Assembly (NCBI RefSeq): GCF_900637295.1 | Contig: NZ_LR134363.1 | Location: 2,418,001-2,482,000 of the forward strand | DNA length: 64,000 bases | Reading direction: 5' to 3' | From: Actinomyces slackii | GTDB lineage: Bacteria > Actinomycetota > Actinomycetes > Actinomycetales > Actinomycetaceae | In this document: piece after piece, positions 27,648 to 38,886 of the stretch | How the letters are laid out: every line of letters starts with the position of its first letter | Position numbering within the stretch: position 1 is the first letter of the stretch | The notes under the pieces: generated by a model | Databases searched by the model: none | The model's input: only the letters and a program-made list of their open reading frames with translations | What the model was told of the DNA's origin: nothing | Translations under genes and position numbers: made by a program

Positions 27648-28895
27648 TCAGCGGGACCTGTCGTTGGAGGAGATCGGATAGTGGCGGGCGAACTTGCGGT
27701 ACTGGTTGAGGCGCTGCGCCTCGATGGTCAGGCGGCGGCGCACGGAGCGCTCGGTGGGGTCGCGCAGCGGGTCGGCCAGGCCGCGCGCCAGGGAGTCGGC
27801 CCGGCCGCGCAACTCGGGATCGGCCAGGTAGCGCCTCAGGAGGCGGTAGGGGACCAGGGAGTAGAGCACCTGGGTGGTGACCTCGGTGCGCGGGCCGCGC
27901 ATGTCGCAGACCAGATCGTCGAGCATGACGGTCATGGGATTGGCGCCCGCGGCGGACAGGTAGAAGGAGTTGCGGCCGATGCGGGGGTTGACCTCGAAGA
28001 AGAGCTCGCGACCATCACGGGGGTCGACCTTGATGTCCAGGTTGGCGAAGCCCCGGTAGCCGGCGTGGGTCAGGAGCGCCTCGGTGGCCCGCCACAGGCC
28101 CGGGAAGGCCTCGGTGATCATGGACACCGGGTTGCCGATGAGCCAGGGGGCGTGGTCCTCCAGCAGGACGCGGGCCGAGCCGACCAGGCGCATGGCGCCG
28201 GTGGAGTCCATGTAGACCGTGACCGAGCGCATGGCGGTGTCATCCCCGGGGATGCGCTCCTGGAGGAGGAAGGGCGAGCGGTAGTCGGCCGACTCCAGCG
28301 CCTGCCACATGGCGGCGAGCTCCTGGGCGTCGTCGATGAACCAGATCTTGCGCTTGCCCTCGAAGGAGACCCGGTCGTAATCCGATCCGATGGCGGCCTT
28401 GGCCACCAGGGGGAAGGGAACGCCCAGCGGCTCGGGGTCGAGGGGCGGAGTGCAGGCGGGATCGGCCAGGTCCACGATGACCTCGCGGGGAGTGGCGACC
28501 CCGACCTCGGCGCACAGGCGGGAGAAGGAGGCCTTGTCGCTGACGCGCTCCATGACCTCCAGGTCGGGGAAGGGAAGCACGCAGGTGGGCTCCAGGCGCT
28601 CGCGGTTGGCGGCGATCAGCGCGGCCGCGGCGTCGGTATTGGCCATGACCACCGCGCTGCGCTCAGGGCGGTCGGCCGTGAGCCTCTCGATGATCGCGAC
28701 GGTCTGCTCGCCGGGCGCGCCGGCCTCCTGATGGACGACGTCGATGTAACGGGATCGCGTGATCGCCACGATCGGCTCGCTGGCCACCAGTGCCACCCGG
28801 TTGCCGGTGGCCTCGTGGAGCTGGCGGGCCAGAGCGTAGGCCCCGATGTCCCCTCCGAGGACGATCGGGAGCAGGTGCCCGAAGCGTGCTGCCAT
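27648..28895 (-). CDS. ATP-grasp carboxylate-amine ligase, D-aspartate ligase-like, copy 1
   Basis: A 415-residue ATP-grasp enzyme. It starts with a Rossmann-like PIVLGGDIGAYALARQLHEA, then the ATP-grasp core: PLVAKAAIGSDYDRVSFEGK, PFLLQERIPGDDTAMRS, RLVGSARVLLEDHAP, GFANLDIKVDP and the metal-binding FFEVNPRIGRNSFY. The layout resembles Enterococcus faecium Asl, which joins D-Asp to the stem-peptide lysine using ATP. With the FemX gene directly after it, a role in adding the D-amino acid of the cross-bridge is likely but inferred. The ATG at 28895 has GGATAGGA upstream. A paralogue lies at 37383-38672 (C-terminal QYRKFARHYP shared). Confidence 0.82.
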   Translation of the reverse strand: MAARFGHLLPIVLGGDIGAYALARQLHEATGNRVALVASEPIVAITRSRYIDVVHQEAGAPGEQTVAIIERLTADRPERSAVVMANTDAAAALIAANRERLEPTCVLPFPDLEVMERVSDKASFSRLCAEVGVATPREVIVDLADPACTPPLDPEPLGVPFPLVAKAAIGSDYDRVSFEGKRKIWFIDDAQELAAMWQALESADYRSPFLLQERIPGDDTAMRSVTVYMDSTGAMRLVGSARVLLEDHAPWLIGNPVSMITEAFPGLWRATEALLTHAGYRGFANLDIKVDPRDGRELFFEVNPRIGRNSFYLSAAGANPMTVMLDDLVCDMRGPRTEVTTQVLYSLVPYRLLRRYLADPELRGRADSLARGLADPLRDPTERSVRRRLTIEAQRLNQYRKFARHYPISSNDRSR

Positions 28896-29140
28896 TCCTA
28901 TCCGTTCTGTGCCGATGGGGCCGGACCCGCCTGGGACCGGCGTCGCGCGCTTGCGAGCCGTGCGTCCGCGAGGGGATCGGTCATCACAAGCAAGAGCGAT
29001 AAGGCCCACCATATGGCACGATCAGGGTCATCCCGATCCTTCGTCGGGATGATTCGGCCATCGCGCCCCCTGGTCATGCGCAGGAGGCCGGGCCTGTCCC
29101 GGGGATGAGGCGGCCCACCGGCCCAAGGCGCGCCAGCAGC

Positions 29141-29164
29141 AAAAAAGGCGCCCCTGGGCGCCTG
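29141..29164 (-). terminator. Rho-independent terminator of the tRNA operon
   Basis: On the minus strand the stem AGGCGCC/GGCGCCT is followed by six T residues. It lies 22 nt after the 3' end of tRNA-Val and ends the two-tRNA transcript. Confidence 0.88.
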
Positions 29165-29185
29165 CTCGGTATCCGTGATGCCGGT

Positions 29186-29256
29186 GGGCGATACTGGGTT
29201 CGAACCAGTGACCTCTTCCGTGTCAGGGAAGCGCGCTACCGCTGCGCCAATCGCCC
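29186..29256 (-). tRNA. tRNA-Val (GAC)
   Basis: A 71-nt cloverleaf: acceptor GGGCGAT/ATCGCCC, D stem GCGC/GCGC, anticodon stem CTTCC/GGAAG with loop CTGACAC (anticodon GAC), T arm ACTGG-TTCGAAC-CCAGT. CCA is not encoded. It follows tRNA-Gly by 2 nt. Confidence 0.96.
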
Positions 29257-29258
29257 GA

Positions 29259-29330
29259 GCGGATGACGGGACTCGAACCCGCGACCCTCACCTTGGCAAG
29301 GTGATGCTCTACCAACTGAGCCACATCCGC
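29259..29330 (-). tRNA. tRNA-Gly (GCC)
   Basis: A 72-nt cloverleaf: acceptor GCGGATG/CATCCGC, D arm with GGCTCAGTTGGTAGAGC, anticodon stem TCACC/GGTGA with loop TTGCCAA (anticodon GCC), T arm GCGGG-TTCGAGT-CCCGT. CCA is not encoded. First gene of a two-tRNA operon. Confidence 0.96.
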
Positions 29331-29357
29331 GTGACACCCTTGTGGGGTGCGGGAAGA

Positions 29358-29387
29358 AAATTAGCAGAGCCCCGGCTCGGCGGCAAA
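29358..29387 (-). promoter_or_regulatory. Candidate promoter of the tRNA-Gly/tRNA-Val operon
   Basis: On the minus strand TTTGCC (29387-29382) and TAATTT (29363-29358) are separated by 18 nt, with the tRNA-Gly 5' end 27 nt after the -10 element. The distance suits a tRNA promoter. Confidence 0.45.
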
Positions 29388-29566
29388 GCGCCGAGCAGAC
29401 CAGAGGGCATGAGGTGGCTCACTCATCATATGCGGGCGCGCCGCGCCCAGCGGGGAGCAGCAGCCCCACGCCGCCTGTTCGCCCCCGCCCGGGGCTCCTG
29501 TCCGGCCTGCGGCATCCCCGGCCCAAGTGACCCGCCCCGTGGTCGCGAACGTGGCAAGGTTGTGCC

Positions 29567-31729
<2,163 letters not shown>

Positions 31730-31734
31730 CCGCG

Positions 31735-31777
31735 GCGCGGGCCCGACCGATCCTGACCCGGGCGGTCGGGCCCGCGC
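31735..31777 (+). terminator. Perfect 15-bp stem-loop between glgX and treY
   Basis: Arms 31735-31749 and 31763-31777 pair perfectly (GCGCGGGCCCGACCG and its complement) around a 13-nt loop. There is no T-run. It may be an attenuating or mRNA-stabilising hairpin within the operon rather than a full terminator. Confidence 0.55.
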
Positions 31778-31818
31778 CCGGCCCCGGGCGACCGAACCAC
31801 CACGTACTGGAGCTGAGC

Positions 31819-34458
31819 ATGGAGACACCGCAGAGCACGGCCGATCAGATCACCACCGCCCGCAGCCCGGAGCGGCCCGAGCAGGACACCGGCGGGGAGT
31901 ACGCCCCCTGGTCGGGCCATGTGCCCTCCCCGGGGCGCCGCACCCCGGTGACCACCTACCGCATCCAGCTGGGCGAGTCGATGACCTTCGCCGATGCGGC
32001 CGAGCTGGTGCCCTACCTCAAGCGACTGGGCATCACCGACCTCTACCTCTCCCCCATCCTGGCGGCCGCACCGGGGTCCACCCACGGGTACGACGTGGTC
32101 GATCACCGGCGCATCGCCGAGCACCTGGGCGGGCGCGAGGGCCTGGAGGCCCTGGCCCGCACCGCCCATGAGGCCGGCATGGGCGTGGTGGTGGACATCG
32201 TCCCCAACCACATGGCCGTGCCCACCCCGGCCTGGCACAACCTGCCCCTGTGGTCCGTGCTGCGCGAGGGCCCCCAGTCCCCATTCGCCGCCTGGTTCGA
32301 CGTCTCGGTCGATGAGCCGATCCTCATGCCGGTGCTGGGCAGGCGCATCGGGGCGGTCCTGGCCGAGGAGGAGCTGGTCCTGGAGCAGGCGGTGGTGCCC
32401 GGCCTGGAGGCCGAGGGCCCCCAGTGGGTGCTGCGGTACTACGACCAGGCCTTCCCCGTCGCCGAGGGCACCCAGTCCCTGCCCATGCATGTGCTGGTCG
32501 AGCGCCAGCACTACCGGCTGGCCTACTGGAAGGTGGGCGATGAGGAGATCAACTACCGGCGCTTCTTCGATGTGGGCACCCTGGCGGCCATCCGCGTGGA
32601 GGACCCCGAGGTCTTCGCCGGTTCCCACGCCCTGATCCTGGAGCTCATGGACTCCGGGGTCATCGATGCCCTGCGGGTGGACCATCCCGACGGCCTGGCT
32701 GATCCCGGCGGCTACCTCAACCGCCTGTCCCAGGCCACCGGCGGGGCCTGGATCGCGGCGGAGAAGATCCTGGCCCCCACCGAGTCGCTGCCCACCTCCT
32801 GGTCCGTGGCCGGCACCACCGGCTACGACGCCGCCTGGCGCATCGACCAGCTCCAGGTCGACAGCGCCGGGGCCGCCCGCCTGGGCGCCCTCATGCAGGA
32901 GTTCACCGGTGAGGGCCCGGTGCTCTACGAGCGCGTCGTCGAGGCCGCCAAGCGGGAGATCATCACCGGATCCCTGGCCTCGGAGGTCGACCGCCTGGCC
33001 CGGCTGTTGGGCTCCCTGACCTCTCAGGACGTGCGCCTGCGCGACCACACGGTGCGGGACCTTCGCGACTGCGTGGTCGAGCTGCTGGTCGCGGCCGACC
33101 AGTACCGCGCCTACGTGGTGCCCGGAGTCGCGCCCTCACCGGAGACGGAGGCCGTGCTGCGCGGGGACGCCGAGCGGGCCCGCACCCGACTGGAGGCGGA
33201 CCAGGCCGAGACCCTGGACCTGGTGGTGGCCCTGCTGCTGGGCGAGGCGGTGGGATCCGAGGGACTGTCGGACTCCCCTGAGCGCGCTGAGGCCGTGATC
33301 CGCTTCCAGCAGGTCTGCGGGGCCGTGACCGCCAAGGGCGTGGAGGACACGGCCTTCTACCGCTGGACGCATCTGACCAGCCTGACCGAGGTCGGAGGGA
33401 ATCCCTTCGGATTCGCTCTCAGCGCCGATGAGGCTCATGCCTGGGCCTCCCGCACCCAGGAGCTGTGGCCCGTGACGATGGTGACCTCCACCACTCATGA
33501 CACCAAGCGGGGCGAGGATGTGCGCGCGCGCCTGGACGTGCTGGCCTCCTACTCCACCGAGTGGGAGGACATGGTTCACCGCCTGCGCGCCGCCACCGCC
33601 GCGGCCCGTCCCACGGACCTGGACGGTCGCAGCGAGAACCTGCTGTGGCAGACCCTGTGGGGGACCTGGGCTCCGGACTCGGGCGACCCGATGACCGCCG
33701 AGCGCCTGGGCGCCTACCTCATCAAGGCCTCCCGGGAGCAGAAGGTCTGGACCACCTGGACCGCCCCGGATGAGGCGCGCGAGAGGGCGCTGACCGACTA
33801 CGCCGCTCATCTGCTGACCGACGAGCAGGTGGCCGAGGAGATGCGGGCCTTCGCCTCCCTGACCGCCCGCTCGGTGCGCGCCTGCGTGCTGGCCAACAAG
33901 GCCCTGACCCTGACCTGGCTGGGCGTGGCCGACGTCTACCAGGGCTCGGAGACCACGCGCACCTCCCTGGTGGACCCGGACAACCGCCGACCGGTGGACT
34001 ATGACGGGCCCCAGGGCCTGTCCACCGTCCTGGAGCGGCTCGAGGCAGGGCAGACGCCCCGCAGCCTCGATGAGGAGAAGCTGGCGCTGGTCTCCCGCCT
34101 GGCGGGGCTGCGCGCCCAGCGGCCCGAGACCTTCGTTGGTCCCCGCTCGGGCTATCGGGCCATCCCGGTGACCACCTCACTGGCCTTCGCCTATGCCCGG
34201 CTGCTGGACGGCGAGCCCGACGTGGTGGTCATCGCCCGGCGCCTGCCGCGCCGCCTGGAGCAGCTGGGCGGCTGGCGCCAGGACTCGGTGGTCCTGCCCC
34301 CGGGGCAGTGGCGCGATGTGCTCTCCGGTGCACGGTGCCAGGGCGGGGACTGCCATCTGGCCGAGGTGATGGGTGAGGCCCCCGTCGTCGTCCTGGCCCG
34401 GATGCGCGATGAGGAGCCCCCCGATCAGGGCGCCGGCGCGATCGGGGGCGAGCAGTGA
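31819..34458 (+). CDS. treY: Maltooligosyltrehalose synthase
   Basis: An 879-residue GH13 enzyme that converts the reducing end of maltooligosaccharides to a trehalose linkage. Family motifs: TTYRIQLGESMTFADAAELV, YLKRLGITDLYLSP, DIVPNHMAV, ALRVDHPDGLADP (nucleophile), WIAAEKIL (acid), and TSTTHDTKRGEDVRARL. It is longer than many TreY proteins (about 720-830), mostly from a 40-residue N-terminal tail and loop insertions. treZ overlaps its stop by 4 bp. Confidence 0.94.
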   Translation: METPQSTADQITTARSPERPEQDTGGEYAPWSGHVPSPGRRTPVTTYRIQLGESMTFADAAELVPYLKRLGITDLYLSPILAAAPGSTHGYDVVDHRRIAEHLGGREGLEALARTAHEAGMGVVVDIVPNHMAVPTPAWHNLPLWSVLREGPQSPFAAWFDVSVDEPILMPVLGRRIGAVLAEEELVLEQAVVPGLEAEGPQWVLRYYDQAFPVAEGTQSLPMHVLVERQHYRLAYWKVGDEEINYRRFFDVGTLAAIRVEDPEVFAGSHALILELMDSGVIDALRVDHPDGLADPGGYLNRLSQATGGAWIAAEKILAPTESLPTSWSVAGTTGYDAAWRIDQLQVDSAGAARLGALMQEFTGEGPVLYERVVEAAKREIITGSLASEVDRLARLLGSLTSQDVRLRDHTVRDLRDCVVELLVAADQYRAYVVPGVAPSPETEAVLRGDAERARTRLEADQAETLDLVVALLLGEAVGSEGLSDSPERAEAVIRFQQVCGAVTAKGVEDTAFYRWTHLTSLTEVGGNPFGFALSADEAHAWASRTQELWPVTMVTSTTHDTKRGEDVRARLDVLASYSTEWEDMVHRLRAATAAARPTDLDGRSENLLWQTLWGTWAPDSGDPMTAERLGAYLIKASREQKVWTTWTAPDEARERALTDYAAHLLTDEQVAEEMRAFASLTARSVRACVLANKALTLTWLGVADVYQGSETTRTSLVDPDNRRPVDYDGPQGLSTVLERLEAGQTPRSLDEEKLALVSRLAGLRAQRPETFVGPRSGYRAIPVTTSLAFAYARLLDGEPDVVVIARRLPRRLEQLGGWRQDSVVLPPGQWRDVLSGARCQGGDCHLAEVMGEAPVVVLARMRDEEPPDQGAGAIGGEQ

Positions 34459-36260
34459 GCGCGGCGCGGGCCGCGAGCGCCCCCGACGCCGCGCCGTGGG
34501 TCTCCCCCGCCCCGCCGCCGGATTCCGGCGTGCCGGTGTGGGCGCCGTCGGCCAGCTCGGTTGACCTGCACCTGCCGGCCAGTGGAGCGCTGGTGGCCAT
34601 GGAGCCCACGGGGCGGGGCTGGTGGCGCTCGCCCGTGGAGGTGCCCGACGGCGCCGACTACGCCTTCCGGGTCGACGGCGGCCCTGATCGGCCTGATCCT
34701 CGCAGCGCCCACCAGCCCCACGGCGTCCACGGCCCCTCGCGCAGGGTGGAGGCCTCCCGTTGGCGGGAGAGCTGGACGGACGGTGCGTGGCGGGGCCGCG
34801 ATGCGCGCGGCGCGGTCATCTACGAGCTCCATGTGGGGACCTTCACCGCCCAGGGCACTCTTGATGCGGCCGCGCAGCGCCTGGGCCACCTGGCCGCCCT
34901 GGGCGTGGACATGGTGGAGCTCATGCCCTTGGCGCCCTTCCCCGGCACCGCGGGCTGGGGCTATGACGGGGTGAGCCTGTGGGCCGTGCATGAGGCCTAC
35001 GGGGGGCCCGATGCGCTGATGAGATTCGTCGATGCGGCCCATGGCGCCGGCATCGCGGTGTGCCTGGATGTGGTCTACAACCATCTGGGCCCCTCGGGGA
35101 ACTACCTGAGCGTCTTCGGCCCCTACTTCACCGGCGCCCACCACACGCCGTGGGGGGAGGCGGTCAATGTCGACCAGGAGGGCAGCGAGCAGGTTCGCGC
35201 CTACATCATCGATGCCGCCCTGCGCTGGCTGCGGGACTTCCATGTCGACGCCCTGCGCCTGGATGCCATTCACGCCATCGTCGATGACTCCCCGCGCCAT
35301 ATCCTGGCCGAGCTCTCCGATGCGGTGGCGGCGCTGTCGGCCCAGGAGGGCCGTCCCCTGAGCCTGGTGGCGGAGTCGGATCTCAACGATGTCGGCGTCA
35401 TCACCCCCACTCATGCCACGCCGCCGGCGCGCATGCCCGCCCTGGGGATGACGGCCCAGTGGGCCGATGATGTCCACCATGCCCTGCATGCGCGCCTGAC
35501 CGGTGAGTCCCAGGGCTACTACGCGGATTTCGCTGAGCCGGGGGCGTGGCTCAAGGCCTATGCCGGCGCCTTCCTGCACAACGGGTGCTGGTCGAGCTTC
35601 AGGGGCCGCAACTGGGGGGCGCCCGTCCCCCAGGGCACCGACCCCCGGCGCTTCGTGGTCTTCGCCTCCAACCATGATCAGGTGGGCAACCGGGCCATCG
35701 GGGATCGCCCCTCAGCCGGCCTCGACGACGGCGCTGTGGCGGCCCAGGCGGCCCTGGTGCTGCTGAGCCCCTACACCCCCATGCTCTTCATGGGCGAGGA
35801 GTGGGGCACGCGCCGGCCCTTCCAGTTCTTCACCGATCACGACGACCCCGCTCTGGCCGCTGGTGTCAGTGCTGGGCGGCGCCGGGAGTTCGCGGATTTC
35901 GGCTGGGATGCCACGGATATCCCCGACCCCCAGGATCCGGGGACCTTCCGGGCCTCGTGCCTGGACTGGCAGGAGCTCGGCGATGAGGGGCACGCCCGCA
36001 TGCTGGCCTGGTTCACCGAGCTGATCGCGCTGCGCCGCGAGCTGGGCTGGGCCGACCGCCGCCAGTGGCCCGCGGTTGAGGACAGCGAGGGCATGATCAC
36101 CGTGACCTACGAGGACATCGTCGTCGCGGCGAATCTGGGAGGCGCCCGCCGGCCCGTCCCCGATGTCGACGAGCCGCTCGCCCGCTGGGCTCCGGGGCTC
36201 CCCCAGGACGAGTGCCCCACGGTCCTGCTGCCCGGTCACACGCTGATCGCCCGCCGCTGA
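34455..36260 (+). CDS. treZ: Maltooligosyltrehalose trehalohydrolase
   Basis: A 601-residue GH13 enzyme that cuts trehalose from the TreY product. It has an N-terminal CBM48-like domain (VWAPSASSVDLHL), then YELHVGTFTAQGTLDAA, VVYNHLGPSGNYL, LRLDAIHAIVD (nucleophile), LVAESDLND (acid) and FASNHDQVGNRA. GTG at 34455 overlaps the treY stop (GTGA), giving translational coupling. It converges on femX2 with a 9-bp gap. Confidence 0.94.
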   Translation: MSAARAASAPDAAPWVSPAPPPDSGVPVWAPSASSVDLHLPASGALVAMEPTGRGWWRSPVEVPDGADYAFRVDGGPDRPDPRSAHQPHGVHGPSRRVEASRWRESWTDGAWRGRDARGAVIYELHVGTFTAQGTLDAAAQRLGHLAALGVDMVELMPLAPFPGTAGWGYDGVSLWAVHEAYGGPDALMRFVDAAHGAGIAVCLDVVYNHLGPSGNYLSVFGPYFTGAHHTPWGEAVNVDQEGSEQVRAYIIDAALRWLRDFHVDALRLDAIHAIVDDSPRHILAELSDAVAALSAQEGRPLSLVAESDLNDVGVITPTHATPPARMPALGMTAQWADDVHHALHARLTGESQGYYADFAEPGAWLKAYAGAFLHNGCWSSFRGRNWGAPVPQGTDPRRFVVFASNHDQVGNRAIGDRPSAGLDDGAVAAQAALVLLSPYTPMLFMGEEWGTRRPFQFFTDHDDPALAAGVSAGRRREFADFGWDATDIPDPQDPGTFRASCLDWQELGDEGHARMLAWFTELIALRRELGWADRRQWPAVEDSEGMITVTYEDIVVAANLGGARRPVPDVDEPLARWAPGLPQDECPTVLLPGHTLIARR

Positions 36261-36269
36261 TCAAGCCCC

Positions 36270-37340
36270 TCAGGGGGTGCGGCGCAGGCGCGAGAGCATG
36301 CGCTCCGCGGAGCGCTTGAGGCCCATGGCGCGCACCAGGGCCCGGTGGAGGCGGGGGCGCACCGGCACGTCCCATGCCCCGGGGACCTCGATGGGGCCGC
36401 GCGTGGAGAACTTGCTCTTGAACTCCCGCACGCCGGCCAGCTCGGGGACGCGCTGGGAGTCCACGCCCATGAGGTCGTAGTGGCGCACGCCCCGGGCGCG
36501 CAGCCAGCAGGCCTCCTTGTACACCAGGGCGTCGGCCGCCCTGAGGTGGCGGCCCTCGGCCGATGATCCCGCGTAGAAGCGCAGGCCCTGGTCCTCGTAG
36601 ATGGTGGTCAGGGACCACACCAGTGCCTCCTGGCCCTTGCGGCGCGCCACGTACAGCCGGGCGTGCTCGGGGCCCAGGGAGCGCAGCATGGTGCGGTAGA
36701 CCTCCTCGGGGGCGGGCCTGAAGCCGTCGCGCTCACCGGTCTCCACGAGGATCTCGTAGAGCTCGGAGAAGACCTCCTCGGCGATGTCGGTCTCATCGTG
36801 GAAGGTCAGCTCCTCGTTGCGCAGGGCCTTGCGCACATCCCGGCGGCCCCGGGACTTGAAGGAGGCCAGGATCGCCTCGTCGTCGGGCTGATCGAGGTCC
36901 AGGACGATGGTGCGGTCGTAGGTCATGGTCTGCAGCAGCTCGTGGCAGTCCGGGCCCTGGGAGGCGGAGTGGATCCGGATGAAGGCCGCGCCCCGGTCCT
37001 TGCGGCGCACGCCGGCCACCAGGCGGTCGCGCAGGTCCTGCTCCTCGGCCGCGCTGGGCGGCTCGCCCAGCCACACCGGCGCATGACGGGCCCACAGGTA
37101 GGGCACGCCACGCACGGTCATGCGCGCCAGGGACACCAGGGCCCGGTCCTTGCCCTGGGCATTCCGGTAGACCACACGGCCCCAGGGCTCGCGGCCCGAG
37201 GCGGCGATGTCGAAGGCGTCCCACACCGCTGTCTGCTCGATGGGCAGGGTTGTCGAGGCCTGCGCGGCGATCTGGCGGAAGGTCTCCCAGTCCACCTCGC
37301 GCATCGTGCCCGGGGTCGTTGGAGGTGCCGTGCTGTTCAT
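36270..37340 (-). CDS. FemAB/FemX-type peptidoglycan bridge aminoacyltransferase, copy 2
   Basis: A 356-residue paralogue of the protein at 26520-27647. Shared blocks include LWARHAPVWLGEP, MTYDRTIVLDLD, GRRDVRKALR, VETGERDGFRPAPEEVYRTM, SLGPEHARLYVARR and GAWDVPV. It lacks the Ser/Pro-rich N-terminal tail of copy 1. It lies 42 nt downstream of its ATP-grasp partner on the same strand and has GAGAGG before the ATG. The two copies probably add different amino acids to the bridge or act at successive steps; this is inference. Confidence 0.87.
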   Translation of the reverse strand: MNSTAPPTTPGTMREVDWETFRQIAAQASTTLPIEQTAVWDAFDIAASGREPWGRVVYRNAQGKDRALVSLARMTVRGVPYLWARHAPVWLGEPPSAAEEQDLRDRLVAGVRRKDRGAAFIRIHSASQGPDCHELLQTMTYDRTIVLDLDQPDDEAILASFKSRGRRDVRKALRNEELTFHDETDIAEEVFSELYEILVETGERDGFRPAPEEVYRTMLRSLGPEHARLYVARRKGQEALVWSLTTIYEDQGLRFYAGSSAEGRHLRAADALVYKEACWLRARGVRHYDLMGVDSQRVPELAGVREFKSKFSTRGPIEVPGAWDVPVRPRLHRALVRAMGLKRSAERMLSRLRRTP

Positions 37341-37382
37341 CTCTATGCGCCTCTCTTGGCTGATGCCCAGATCCTGGCGGGA

Positions 37383-38672
37383 TCAGGCGGAGAAATCCGT
37401 GGGATGGGGGTAGTAGCGGGAGAACTTGCGGTACTGGTTGAGCTCTTGGGCCCGCACCACCAGGGCGCGCCGCACGGAGCGGTCGGCCTGGTAGCGCAGG
37501 GGGTTGGCGGTGCGCCCGGAGGCGATGAGGCCCTCGACGCGGGAGCGCAGGGAGGGGTCGCGCAGGTAGCGCGTGAGGAGCCGGTGGGGCAGCAGGGAGT
37601 AGAGGATCTCCTCCTCCAGTCGCTCGGCGGCGGGCCTGCGGTCCAGGAGCAGGTCGCGCACCGCCGGGATCACCGGGTTCTTGCCGGCTGCGGCCATGTA
37701 GTAGCAGTTGCGCCCGATGCGCGGGTTGACCTCCAGGAACAGGGCGCGCCCCGTGGCCGGGTCCACCTTGATGTCGAAATTGGCGAAGCCCGTGTAGCCC
37801 ACGTGCTCCAGCAGCCTGACCGCGCTGGACATGAGCTCATCGAAGGGCTCGGTGATCATGGCCACCGGGTTGCCCAGCATGGTGGGTGCGTGGTCCTCCA
37901 GGAGCACGCGCGCCGATCCGGTCAGCAGGGCCGTGCCCCGCGAGTCGACATAGGCGGTCAGGGAGCGCATGGAGGTGTCATCACCGCCGATGAGCTCCTG
38001 GGCCAGGAAGCGCCCGCGGAAGCCGGCTGCGCGCAGGCGCTCCCACAGCTGGTGGGCCTGGGAGGCGTCGTTGAGGACGAAGACCTTCTTCTTGTCCTCC
38101 ATGCGCAGGTCGTTGTACTGCGCCGAGGAGGCGGGCTTGGCGATGAGCGGGGCCCCCAGGTGCTCCACGGGGGCGGGGGACCATTGGGGGTCATCGGCGC
38201 CGGAGAAGTCCTGGATGACCGTGGTGGGCGTGGCCACCCCCAGCTCCTGGCAGATCGAGGCGAAGACCGCCTTGTCGGAGACCCTGGCCGCGACCGCCGC
38301 CTGGGGGGCGGGGATGGCGTAGTGCTCGGCGAGGGCGTCTCGGTGGTCGTTGATGACGCGGATGTGCCAGTCGGTGTTGGCCAGCAGCATGCGCCGCGCT
38401 CCGGGGCTGCGGCGGGCCACGTCCACCGCCGCCTCGACGTAGTCGCCCGGCTGGGCGCCCGCCCCCAGGGCCACGGTCCGGGCGATCCGCGAGCGGGTGA
38501 GGATCTGGGTGGGACTGGGCGCGATGCACACCGAGGGCACCCGGTAGGCCTCGTGGAAGCAGCGCGCCAGGGCGTAGACCCCGATATCGCCGCCCAGGAT
38601 GACAGGCATGAGTCCCGGCGCCCTGCCCTGTGACAGCGGCGAGCCGCCCGGTGAGCCCAGAGTCGTGTCCAT
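37383..38672 (-). CDS. ATP-grasp carboxylate-amine ligase, D-aspartate ligase-like, copy 2
   Basis: A 429-residue paralogue of the enzyme at 27648-28895. Common blocks: PVILGGDIGVYALARCFHEA, LIAKPASSAQYNDLRMEDKK, FLAQELIGGDDTSMRSLTAY, GSARVLLEDHAP, GFANFDIKVDP, FLEVNPRIGRNCYY and the C-terminal QYRKFSRYYP. The ATG at 38672 has GGAGAGG about 8 nt upstream. It is the first gene of the second ATP-grasp/FemX pair. Asl-like chemistry (ATP-dependent peptide bond to a D-amino acid) is likely; the substrate is not readable from sequence. Confidence 0.82.
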   Translation of the reverse strand: MDTTLGSPGGSPLSQGRAPGLMPVILGGDIGVYALARCFHEAYRVPSVCIAPSPTQILTRSRIARTVALGAGAQPGDYVEAAVDVARRSPGARRMLLANTDWHIRVINDHRDALAEHYAIPAPQAAVAARVSDKAVFASICQELGVATPTTVIQDFSGADDPQWSPAPVEHLGAPLIAKPASSAQYNDLRMEDKKKVFVLNDASQAHQLWERLRAAGFRGRFLAQELIGGDDTSMRSLTAYVDSRGTALLTGSARVLLEDHAPTMLGNPVAMITEPFDELMSSAVRLLEHVGYTGFANFDIKVDPATGRALFLEVNPRIGRNCYYMAAAGKNPVIPAVRDLLLDRRPAAERLEEEILYSLLPHRLLTRYLRDPSLRSRVEGLIASGRTANPLRYQADRSVRRALVVRAQELNQYRKFSRYYPHPTDFSA

Positions 38673-38873
38673 CCGAGTGCCTCTCCCCCGTCCTGTGCCA
38701 CTGCTGTGCAGCCGATACCCGCCGTCCTCCTTAGCGGGGCTGTCACGATAGCCCAAGAAATCTCTCCGATTCTCGGCGAGAACCGGCGAGTCCAAAACCA
38801 CAGTCCTGTCGGAGTTGGCGGATTGCGATCTTTTGGCGCGGCGTGGCACCGCGTGCCCACTCCGGCTCACGGC

Positions 38874-38879
38874 TAGCGT
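38874..38879 (+). promoter_or_regulatory. Candidate -10 element, leaderless (DUF3000 gene)
   Basis: TAGCGT fits TAnnnT and ends 7 nt before the GTG at 38887. No good ribosome binding site precedes the GTG. Confidence 0.45.
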
Positions 38880-38886
38880 TCAGGGT

